The notes beneath the pieces are model-generated. The model was not told where the DNA came from and searched no databases. It worked only from the letters and a program-made list of their open reading frames with translations. A program made the position numbers and the translations under genes. From an uncultured Eubacteriales bacterium (GTDB lineage Bacteria; Bacillota; Clostridia; Oscillospirales; Oscillospiraceae): DNA of 7,492 nucleotides. The DNA lies in assembly GCA_900550615.1 (NCBI GenBank), contig URSX01000082.1, forward strand, positions 1 through 7,492, in the 5' to 3' direction. Below, piece after piece: positions 1 through 4,833 of this stretch. Within the stretch, counting starts at the first letter, position 1, and each line of letters starts with the position of its first letter.

Positions 1-583
1 CATCGTCAAACTCCATCCGGCGGATGCCGGTGAAAATGTCGATCTGCTCCAGCTCACGGGCAATGGCGGCAGCGTGCTGGGGCGGCAGCTGGGCGCCGTC
101 GGACCAGTAGACCTTATAGCCGTTATACTCCTTGGGATTGTGGCTGGCGGTGATGTTGATGCCCGCCTGGCAGCCGTAGTGCCGCACGGCGAAGCTCAGC
201 TCCGGGGTGGGCCGCAGGGACTCAAAAATGCGCACCCGGATGCCGTTGGCGGCGCAGACCTCCGCCGCGGCGTGGGCAAACTCCATGCTGTGGCGGCGGC
301 AGTCCATGCAGATGGCCACGCCCTTGTCCATGGCGGCCTGCCCCTCGGCGCAGATGACGTTGGCAAAGCCCTGGGTGGCCCAGCGGATGACATAGATGTT
401 CATCTGGTGCAGACCCATCTTCATGGTGCCCCGCAGGCCGGCGGTGCCGAACTCCAGCGGGCCGTAAAACCGACTCTCGATCTCCTTGTCATCGTCGGCG
501 ATGGCGGCCAGCTCTGCCCGCTCGTCTTCCGTGATGGCGTCGCTGTGGAGCCACTTCTGATATTCCGCTTTGTAGTCGATCAT
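1..583 (-). CDS. pgcA: Alpha-phosphoglucomutase / phosphomannomutase family protein, N-terminal part (cut by window edge)
   Basis: The first 194 codons of an alpha-D-phosphohexomutase are visible; the rest lies beyond base 1. The enzyme moves phosphate between C1 and C6 of a hexose phosphate in the cytoplasm, feeding UDP-glucose and cell-envelope sugar synthesis. Residues 45-52 read FGTAGLRG, the family's N-terminal signature, and residues 145-150 read TASHNP, whose Ser147 is the phosphoserine that carries the transferred phosphate. The N-terminal layout (about 40 residues before FGTAGLRG, then a MNIYVIRWATQGFA-type stretch) fits the long PgcA/PGM2-like subfamily (about 570-580 residues) rather than GlmM. 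The ATG at 583-581 follows AAAGGAG by 10 bases. It lies 34 bases after the DUF2007-like gene and is probably last in, or a late member of, the walJ run. Family is certain; exact substrate (glucose or mannose phosphate) cannot be told from this part. Confidence 0.93.
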   Translation of the reverse strand, partial: MIDYKAEYQKWLHSDAITEDERAELAAIADDDKEIESRFYGPLEFGTAGLRGTMKMGLHQMNIYVIRWATQGFANVICAEGQAAMDKGVAICMDCRRHSMEFAHAAAEVCAANGIRVRIFESLRPTPELSFAVRHYGCQAGINITASHNPKEYNGYKVYWSDGAQLPPQHAAAIARELEQIDIFTGIRRMEFDD

Positions 584-617
584 GCTATAAAATCTCCTTT
601 CCGGTTTACTGTGAAAG

Positions 618-998
618 TTATGAATTATCCTCGTCGAAAATGGGCTCGGCGTTGAGCAGGGCCCGGGCCTCCTCCAGGCGGGAGGCGGGGACATAGAGGT
701 CGGCACCATAGCCGGAAAAGCCGTTGATGACCTTGCCCGCGCCGCCCTCCTTGGCGTAATACTTGAAGCAGGGGATGCCGCAGGAGTGCAAAAAGGAGAC
801 GGTCACATCCGACTCGGCGGGGGAATCGAAGGTGGACTGGAGCAGAACGGCCTTCTCCTTTTCGCCCTTTTCGTTCACCGGCCAGGCCGGTTCCTCCTTG
901 CGAAAGCGCCAGCCGGAGGAGAGATCGTCCCAAAAATTCTGCGGGAGCTCGCCGCTTCGCGCGGTTTCCGAGACAGCTAACATATCAAACTCGTTCAT
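618..998 (-). CDS. DUF2007-like small protein (putative signal-transducing protein family)
   Basis: A 126-residue soluble protein of unknown function. Residues about 51-117 (VLLQSTFDSPAESDVTVSFL, then CGIPCFKYY, then YGADLYVPASRLEEARALL) look like the DUF2007 fold: a strand, a helix spanning a residue-pair change, and a final strand plus helix. Upstream are about 50 charged residues with FWDDLSSGWRFRKEE, which I do not recognise. There is no signal peptide or membrane segment. I start at the ATG at 998-996 because GGGAGG lies 8 bases before it; an in-frame ATG at 1022 would put that site inside the gene. A GTG directly before the chosen ATG is a possible alternative. It lies 28 bases after rlmH and 34 bases before the phosphohexomutase, all on one strand, so it is probably cotranscribed. 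The family assignment is by recall of the pattern; no activity is claimed. Confidence 0.75.
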   Translation of the reverse strand: MNEFDMLAVSETARSGELPQNFWDDLSSGWRFRKEEPAWPVNEKGEKEKAVLLQSTFDSPAESDVTVSFLHSCGIPCFKYYAKEGGAGKVINGFSGYGADLYVPASRLEEARALLNAEPIFDEDNS

Positions 999-1026
999 CA
1001 CAAAACCTCCCATATGCTTCATTCGA

Positions 1027-1509
1027 TTATTTGTGGTATTTCGTTCCCTGCTGGATCTGGAATGCCCGGTAGATCTGCTCCAGCAGCATTACCCTTGCCA
1101 GGTGATGGGGAAAGGTCATGGGTGACATGGAAAGCCGCCAGTCCGCCTGCTGCTTCACGTCTTCGCTGAGGCCCACACTGCCGCCGATGAGGAAGGTGAG
1201 CTGCGCTTTGCCGCTGATGGCCAGCTGCTGCATTTTCCGGCTCATTTCCTCGCTGGAGCAGGTGCTTCCCTCGATGCACAGGGCCGCCACCGCACCGCCC
1301 TTGGGCAGTCTGGCCCGGATGGCCGCGGCCTCCGTGTCCAGAGCCTGCTGTATTTGGGCGGGGGAGGGATCCTCCGGCAGCTTGCTCTCCGGCAGCTCGA
1401 TGATCTCCAGCTTGCAGTATCGCTGCAGCCGCTTGGCGTATTCCGCCGCGGCGTCCAGATAGAATTTCTCCTTCAGCTTTCCCACGCACAGGATGGTTAT
1501 TTTCTGCAT
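1027..1509 (-). CDS. rlmH: RlmH, 23S rRNA (pseudouridine-1915-N3)-methyltransferase
   Basis: A 160-residue SPOUT methyltransferase that uses S-adenosylmethionine to methylate N3 of pseudouridine 1915 in helix 69 of 23S rRNA, acting on assembled 70S ribosomes as a homodimer. Residues 108-115 read IGGSVGLS, the knot-region cofactor loop. Residues 127-148 contain SMSPMTFPHHLARVMLLEQ, and the protein ends GTKYHK; the terminal Tyr-His region is the family's conserved end. The length matches the usual 155-160. The ATG at 1509-1507 follows GGAGG closely and gives the family N-terminus MQKITILCVGKLKE; a longer frame to 1542 adds only unrelated residues. The start lies inside the end of walJ (13-base overlap), so the two are translationally linked. 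The walJ-rlmH proximity is also seen in Bacillus. Confidence 0.97.
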   Translation of the reverse strand: MQKITILCVGKLKEKFYLDAAAEYAKRLQRYCKLEIIELPESKLPEDPSPAQIQQALDTEAAAIRARLPKGGAVAALCIEGSTCSSEEMSRKMQQLAISGKAQLTFLIGGSVGLSEDVKQQADWRLSMSPMTFPHHLARVMLLEQIYRAFQIQQGTKYHK

Positions 1510-2297
1510 AGCGCACCCTCCGCAATGTAGGCCTCGCTGCACTCTGCCCGGGGGGCGGCGGTGAGGCGCACGTCTTCAAATCCGCCGCAGCGCAAAGCGC
1601 GGCCCACCGTCTCCAGCGCCAGGCCTGGGGTGTTGTTCTCCCGGCTGAGATGGGCCAGGACGAACTGCCGGGTGCCGCGGCCCGCCATGCGGCAGGCGAA
1701 CTCCGCCGCCGCGTTGTTGGACAGGTGCCCCCGGTCGCTGAGGATCCGCTGCTTCAGCGGGTAGGGGTAGGGGCCGTTTTGCAGCAGCTGCACATCGTGG
1801 TTACTCTCCAGCAGCAGCAGCTCCACCCCCGCCAGGATCTCCTCGGCCTCCGCCGTCACATAGCCCGTGTCCGTCAGGAACCCGGCGGAGGCGCCATCGC
1901 AATCAAAGCGATAGTCCATGCTGCCCGGGGTATCATGGGATGTGGCGAAGGCCGTCACGGTCAGGGAACCGAAGGCCTGTGCATCCCCGGGGCATAGGGG
2001 CCGCAGCAGAGAGGCACTGCCCGGTATCTGCCGCAGCAGGGCGGCGCACACGGCGGGGGAGGCAAATACGGGGGCGCCCGTATGCTTCAGCAGCACCCGA
2101 AGCCCGGCGGTGTGGTCGGAATGAATGTGGGTGACGAACACGGCGGCGAGAGTATCCGGGGGGTAGCCCAGGCCCTTCAAAGCCGTCTCTATGCGCCGGG
2201 CGGAGATGCCTGCGTCCACCAAAATATGAACATCGCCGGCGCAGACCAAGGCGGCGTTGCCCTCGGACCCGCTGGCCAGAGTATGTATGGTGATCAA
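1497..2297 (-). CDS. walJ: WalJ/YycJ-type metallo-beta-lactamase-fold hydrolase
   Basis: A 266-residue cytoplasmic metallo-hydrolase of the WalJ (YycJ) group, whose Bacillus member is linked to the WalRK cell-wall regulon and to genome-maintenance defects; the natural substrate is unsettled and nuclease activity has been proposed. The metal ligands are visible: THIHSDH at 56-62, His121-Asp122, Asp143 in LTDTG, SNHD at 165-168 and His216. GHLSNN at 190-195 is a family motif. The start is TTG at 2297-2295: a TGA lies two codons upstream in the same frame, GAGG lies 8 bases before, and the next residues (ITIHTLASGSEGN) match the family N-terminus, so no other start works. It opens the walJ-rlmH-DUF2007-phosphohexomutase run. 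No walR or walK is present next to it in this window; murA precedes it on the same strand, separated by a hairpin terminator. Confidence 0.93.
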   Translation of the reverse strand: MITIHTLASGSEGNAALVCAGDVHILVDAGISARRIETALKGLGYPPDTLAAVFVTHIHSDHTAGLRVLLKHTGAPVFASPAVCAALLRQIPGSASLLRPLCPGDAQAFGSLTVTAFATSHDTPGSMDYRFDCDGASAGFLTDTGYVTAEAEEILAGVELLLLESNHDVQLLQNGPYPYPLKQRILSDRGHLSNNAAAEFACRMAGRGTRQFVLAHLSRENNTPGLALETVGRALRCGGFEDVRLTAAPRAECSEAYIAEGALCRK

Positions 2298-2340
2298 ATG
2301 TCAGACCTCGCTTGTGATTTTGGGTATTTCGGATTGCCAT

Positions 2341-2346
2341 ATTATA
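2341..2346 (-). promoter_or_regulatory. Candidate -10 box for the walJ operon
   Basis: On the minus strand a perfect TATAAT lies 44 bases before the walJ start codon, in the gap after the murA terminator. I find no acceptable -35 box 16-18 bases upstream and no TGn extension, so this is only a suggestion. If real, transcription would begin near 2334 with a short leader. Confidence 0.3.
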
Positions 2347-2380
2347 AATAGGAAGCGCGGTGAGGGAGCGCCGCCGGGTG

Positions 2381-2441
2381 ATAAAAGCAGCGTCACCACG
2401 CCGGCCGCCCTTTGGCGGCCCTACGCGGCAGACGCTGCTTT
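2381..2441 (-). terminator. Long hairpin terminator downstream of murA
   Basis: On the minus strand AAAGCAGCGTC (2441-2431) pairs perfectly with GACGCTGCTTT (2394-2384), followed by another T and then AT, giving a short T run. Inside this 11-bp outer stem lies a second perfect hairpin (2403-2409 with 2414-2420, loop of four), with partial pairing CCGCG/CGTGG between the two. The whole forms one long stem with small bulges. It starts 12 bases after the murA stop codon, where a terminator is expected, and separates murA from walJ. The U tract is short, so termination may be partial. Confidence 0.65.
2403..2420. repeat. GC-rich palindrome with CTACGC flank, copy 1
   Basis: GGCCGCC, loop CTTT, GGCGGCC, followed on the plus strand by CTACGC. 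The palindrome at 4740-4760 has the same kind of core (GGGCGGCC / GGCCGCCC) followed by the same CTACGC. Both are intergenic. From memory, similar GC-rich palindromes ending in CCTACG are common between genes of clostridial gut bacteria. Two copies here are too few to prove a family. Confidence 0.5.
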
Positions 2442-2453
2442 GGCGGCATTGTA

Positions 2454-3752
2454 TCAGCCGATATGCGCTTCCTTCTGCTCGGCGATGTCCGGCGCGTCCA
2501 CCACACGGATGTCGGCCCCAACGGCCCGGAGCTTGCCCACCAGGTCCTCGTAGCCGCGCTCGATGAACTGCACCTGACTCAGCTCCGTTACGCCCTCAGC
2601 GCACAGGCCGGCAATGACCATGGCCGCGCCTGCCCGCAGGTCGCAGGCCTGCACCGGCGCACCCTGCAAGTGATCCACACCCTCGATGACGGCCACATGG
2701 TCGTCGGACTGGATGTTGGCGCCCATGCGCTTGAGCTCGTCGATATACTTAAAGCGGCTGTTCCACACGTTTTCGTTGATGATGCTGGTGCCCTGGGCCG
2801 TGGTCAGCACGGCTGCGATCTGGGGCTGCATGTCCGTGGGGAAGCCCGGGTAGGGCATGGTCTTCACGTTGGTCTTCTGCAGTGGCCCGCTGCGGCGCAC
2901 CAGCACAGCGTCACCCCGGTCCTCAATGTATACGCCCATCTCCACCAGCTTGGCGCTGATGCAGTCCAGATGCTTGGGAATGACGTTTTTGATGAGCACC
3001 TGTCCGCCGGCCGCGGCCACGGCGGCCATATAGGTACCGGCCTCGATCTGGTCGGGAATGATGCCGTAGCTGCCGCCGGCCAGCCGCTCCACGCCCCGGA
3101 TCTTGATGGTATCGGTGCCTGCGCCCTTGACGTCGGCGCCCATGGAGTTGAGGAAGTTGGCCAGATCTACAATGTGCGGCTCCTTGGCGGCGTTTTCGAT
3201 GACCGTGGTGCCCTCAGCCAGTACGGCGGCCATCATGATGTTCATGGTAGCGCCCACGGATACCACGTCCAGATATACCGTCGTGCCGGTCAGGCGGCTG
3301 CCCTGGGCGCTGGCCTGGATGAAGCCGCTCTCCACCTTCACCTCCGCGCCCATGGCGCAAAAGCCCTTGATGTGCTGGTCAATGGGCCGCACACCGAAGT
3401 CGCACCCGCCGGGCATGGCCACGGTGGCCTCACCGAAGCGGCCCAGCAGCGCGCCGATGAGATAGTAGGAGGCGCGGATGCGGCGGGCCATGTCATAGGA
3501 GGGATGGGTGGAGCGGATGGCGTGGCAGTCCAGCTCCACGGCGTGGCGGTTCAGGACCCGGATCCGGGCTCCCAGCTCCTCCAGAATGTTCAGCAGCAGA
3601 GTCACGTCGCTGATCTGGGGGATGTTTTCAATGCGGCAGGTGCCGTCCACCAGCAGGGCGGCGGGTATGATGGCAACGGCGGCGTTTTTGGCGCCGCTGA
3701 TAGTAATTTCACCGAAAAGCGGCTGGCCGCCGCGAATGATATATTGATTCAT
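2454..3752 (-). CDS. murA: MurA, UDP-N-acetylglucosamine 1-carboxyvinyltransferase
   Basis: A 432-residue cytoplasmic enzyme that transfers enolpyruvate from phosphoenolpyruvate to UDP-N-acetylglucosamine, the first committed step of peptidoglycan synthesis. Visible landmarks: SGAKNA at 19-24 with Lys22; RASYYLIG from Arg93; MPGGCDFGVRPIDQH at 113-127 with Cys117, the proton-donor cysteine that fosfomycin alkylates, so intrinsic resistance by Cys-to-Asp exchange is not expected; FPTDMQ with the catalytic Asp307; DLRAG with Arg373; and ERGYED with Arg399. The length fits the family (about 417-435). I start at the ATG at 3752-3750 because AAGGAAGGG lies just before it and MNQYIIRGG matches the family N-terminus; 28 further in-frame codons upstream to 3836 lie in the leader. 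It is divergent from the metal operon and followed by a terminator. Whether it is the MurAA or MurAB/MurZ paralogue is not decided. Confidence 0.97.
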   Translation of the reverse strand: MNQYIIRGGQPLFGEITISGAKNAAVAIIPAALLVDGTCRIENIPQISDVTLLLNILEELGARIRVLNRHAVELDCHAIRSTHPSYDMARRIRASYYLIGALLGRFGEATVAMPGGCDFGVRPIDQHIKGFCAMGAEVKVESGFIQASAQGSRLTGTTVYLDVVSVGATMNIMMAAVLAEGTTVIENAAKEPHIVDLANFLNSMGADVKGAGTDTIKIRGVERLAGGSYGIIPDQIEAGTYMAAVAAAGGQVLIKNVIPKHLDCISAKLVEMGVYIEDRGDAVLVRRSGPLQKTNVKTMPYPGFPTDMQPQIAAVLTTAQGTSIINENVWNSRFKYIDELKRMGANIQSDDHVAVIEGVDHLQGAPVQACDLRAGAAMVIAGLCAEGVTELSQVQFIERGYEDLVGKLRAVGADIRVVDAPDIAEQKEAHIG

Positions 3753-3848
3753 AAGTGTCCCTTCCTTATGCTTATATGGGGGGAGAAGCTCCTCCCGGCG
3801 GAAGCCGCTGCGAGACCGCAGGGCATAATCATCCATTTATACAAGAAC

Positions 3849-3876
3849 AGTATACCACATAATTTCTCAAAAGCAA
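3849..3876 (-). promoter_or_regulatory. Predicted sigma-A promoter of murA
   Basis: On the minus strand TTGCTT (3876-3871) is followed after 16 bases by TATACT (3854-3849). Transcription would start near 3842, giving a leader of about 90 bases before the murA ATG. The leader contains two small hairpins (CGGC-TTCC-GCCG and GGGAG-GAGCTT-CTCCC) but nothing I recognise as a riboswitch. Confidence 0.5.
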
Positions 3877-3961
3877 TCACCAATTATTCCAAAAGTCAGC
3901 GGAAAGTCCGGGAGAAAATAGTGGGAGTGAAAAGTTGTACGCAAAAAATGCAAAATAGGGG

Positions 3962-3990
3962 TTGACAGATTTCCCGGACGGTAGTAATAT
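3962..3990 (+). promoter_or_regulatory. Sigma-A promoter of the metal efflux operon
   Basis: A consensus TTGACA (3962-3967) is followed by exactly 17 bases and TAATAT (3985-3990). Transcription should start near 3997, just before the palindromic operator at 4003-4024. The near-consensus strength suits a promoter held off by a repressor. Confidence 0.85.
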
Positions 3991-4002
3991 ACAAACAACA
4001 AA

Positions 4003-4024
4003 CATATGAGTAATTATTCATATG
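4003..4024. promoter_or_regulatory. ArsR/SmtB-type operator
   Basis: A 22-bp inverted repeat: left half CATATGAGTAA, right half TTATTCATATG, which is the reverse complement of the left half with a single mismatch and no spacer. The TATGA-TA...TA-TCATA pattern is the known 12-2-12-like operator of ArsR/SmtB metal sensors. It lies at about +6 to +28 of the predicted transcript and 20 bases before the repressor's start codon. The apo-repressor bound here should block RNA polymerase, and metal binding should release it. Confidence 0.85.
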
Positions 4025-4043
4025 AACAATCGAGGTGAACAAG

Positions 4044-4406
4044 ATGGATGCACCGGATAAGACGTCCCAGCAGGATTTTCTCTGTCTGCACGAGGAGGCA
4101 GTGGACGCTGTGCGGCGGCAGATGCCGGAGGAGGATGACCTGTATGACCTGGCAGAGCTTTACAAGGTCTTTGGGGATTCCACCCGCATCAAGATCCTGT
4201 ATGTGCTCTTTGCCGCGGAGCTGTGCGTGTATGATATTGCAAGGCTCCTGGGCATGACCCAGAGTGCCGTGAGCCACCAGCTCAGGATCCTGAAGAACAA
4301 CAAGCTGGTGAAGTATCGCCGGGAGGGCAAGACAGTATTTTATTCTCTGGATGATGACCATGTGCGCTCCATCCTGCAGCTTGGTATGGAGCATTTGGGT
4401 GATTGA
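4044..4406 (+). CDS. ArsR/SmtB-family metal-sensing repressor
   Basis: A 120-residue winged-helix repressor, expected to act as a dimer on the palindrome just upstream and to control its own operon. The core runs from LAELYKVFGDSTRIKILYVL (about 36-55) through the recognition helix MTQSAVSHQLRILKNNKLVK (71-90) to the wing YRREGKTVFYSL (91-102). The final helix holds Asp104, His106, His117 and Asp120, at the same positions as the SmtB alpha-5 zinc ligands (Asp, His, His, Glu). The alpha-3 region reads ELCVYD, with Cys61 but Tyr63 where CadC has a second cysteine; Cys14 and His16 near the N-terminus could complete an alpha-3N site. Zn(II) is therefore the most likely inducer, with Cd or Pb possible. 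I start at ATG 4044 because GAGGTG lies 6 bases before; a GTG at 4035 overlaps that site. The stop lies 22 bases before the HMA gene. Confidence 0.93.
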   Translation: MDAPDKTSQQDFLCLHEEAVDAVRRQMPEEDDLYDLAELYKVFGDSTRIKILYVLFAAELCVYDIARLLGMTQSAVSHQLRILKNNKLVKYRREGKTVFYSLDDDHVRSILQLGMEHLGD

Positions 4407-4428
4407 AAGCTTGAAAGGAGACAAAATC

Positions 4429-4647
4429 ATGAAAAAGACTTATAAGATCGAAGTAGACTGCGCCGCCTGCGCTGATAAGATGGAGCAGGCCGCCCAGAAG
4501 ACTCAGGGCGTGGCCGCCGCCACCGTCAGCTTCATGACCCAGAAGATGAAGGTGGAGTTTGCCGACGGCGCGGATGTGGATGCCGTCATGCAGCAGGTGC
4601 TGAAGAACTGCAAAAAGGTAGAGGACGACTGCGAGATTTACCTGTAA
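4429..4647 (+). CDS. Free-standing heavy-metal-associated (HMA) domain protein
   Basis: A 72-residue protein made of a single ferredoxin-like HMA domain. The metal loop reads DCAAC (Asp10, Cys11, Cys14); an acidic residue directly before the CxxC is typical of Zn/Cd/Pb-type domains such as those at the N-terminus of ZntA or CadA, whereas copper domains usually have Met-x-Cys. Two more cysteines (Cys61, Cys68) lie near the C-terminus in KNCKKVEDDCEIYL, a tail I recall from clostridial members. The gene has a strong AAAGGAG site 8 bases before its ATG. It follows the repressor by 22 bases and precedes the ATPase by 186 bases. The ATPase has no HMA domain of its own, so this protein probably delivers metal to it or acts as its detached N-terminal domain. 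A cytoplasmic metal buffer is the alternative. Confidence 0.9.
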   Translation: MKKTYKIEVDCAACADKMEQAAQKTQGVAAATVSFMTQKMKVEFADGADVDAVMQQVLKNCKKVEDDCEIYL

Positions 4648-4670
4648 AAGCAGGCGAAAAAATCCGTGTC

Positions 4671-4704
4671 ATTGCGAAGCCAGTCCGCAGACTGGCTTCG
4701 CAAT
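4671..4704. repeat. Perfect 15-bp palindrome (ATTGCGAAGCCAGTC arm)
   Basis: The arm ATTGCGAAGCCAGTC at 4671-4685 is repeated as an exact inverted copy at 4690-4704, around a CGCA loop. Both flanks carry related bases (AATCCGTGTC before, CCGTGA after). No T run follows on the plus strand, so it is unlikely to terminate the operon. From memory, palindromes of the form TCATTGCGA...TCGCAATCCG occur as scattered intergenic repeats in many gut Firmicutes. It starts 23 bases after the HMA stop codon. Confidence 0.7.
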
Positions 4705-4739
4705 CCGTGATACCCTATATCCCGTTTATTCAGCGTGGC

Positions 4740-4760
4740 GGGCGGCCGCAGGGGCCGCCC
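4740..4760. repeat. GC-rich palindrome with CTACGC flank, copy 2
   Basis: GGGCGGCC (4740-4747) pairs with GGCCGCCC (4753-4760) around a five-base loop, followed by CTACGC. The core and the flank echo the element at 2403-2420. It lies in the gap between the HMA and ATPase genes. Confidence 0.6.
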
Positions 4761-4789
4761 CTACGCAATTTTCACCCATAAAACTCTGC

Positions 4790-4808
4790 GCGGCTCCCAG
4801 GGAGCCGC
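4790..4808. repeat. Perfect 9-bp palindrome just before the ATPase ribosome-binding site
   Basis: GCGGCTCCC (4790-4798) and GGGAGCCGC (4800-4808) are exact inverted copies around a single base, so the real fold would be about a 7-bp stem with a 5-base loop. It ends 9 bases before the AAGGAGG of the ATPase gene at 4818-4824. It could protect the downstream message or tune translation, or be part of the repeat cluster. Confidence 0.5.
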
Positions 4809-4833
4809 AAACACTGTAAGGAGGCGTAAAGCC

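Noticed and set aside
74..655. Plus-strand open frame of 193 codons opposite the phosphohexomutase
   Set aside because: The minus strand carries the clear FGTAGLRG and TASHNP motifs with a good ribosome-binding site; the plus frame has no such support.
3753..3836. 28-residue N-terminal extension of MurA
   Set aside because: MurA proteins begin at the strand that MNQYIIRGG matches, and the ribosome-binding site lies directly before that ATG. The extension would cover the leader.
3753..3842. Riboswitch or attenuator in the murA leader
   Set aside because: Only two short hairpins are visible, with no conserved aptamer core that I recognise and no terminator/antiterminator pair.
2412..3965. Long plus-strand open frame (517 codons) opposite murA
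   Set aside because: It is antisense to a full-length, motif-complete murA. Its translation is His/Ala/Gly-rich with no family pattern, as expected when GC-rich third positions remove stops on the other strand.
4671..4704. Terminator after the HMA gene
   Set aside because: The stem is perfect, but no T run follows on the plus strand (CCGTGA follows), so I treat it as a repeat and keep the ATPase in the operon.
4735..4833. 33-residue N-terminal extension of the ATPase from ATG 4735
   Set aside because: It would translate two palindromic repeats, has no ribosome-binding site, and ignores the AAGGAGG ideally placed before GTG 4834.
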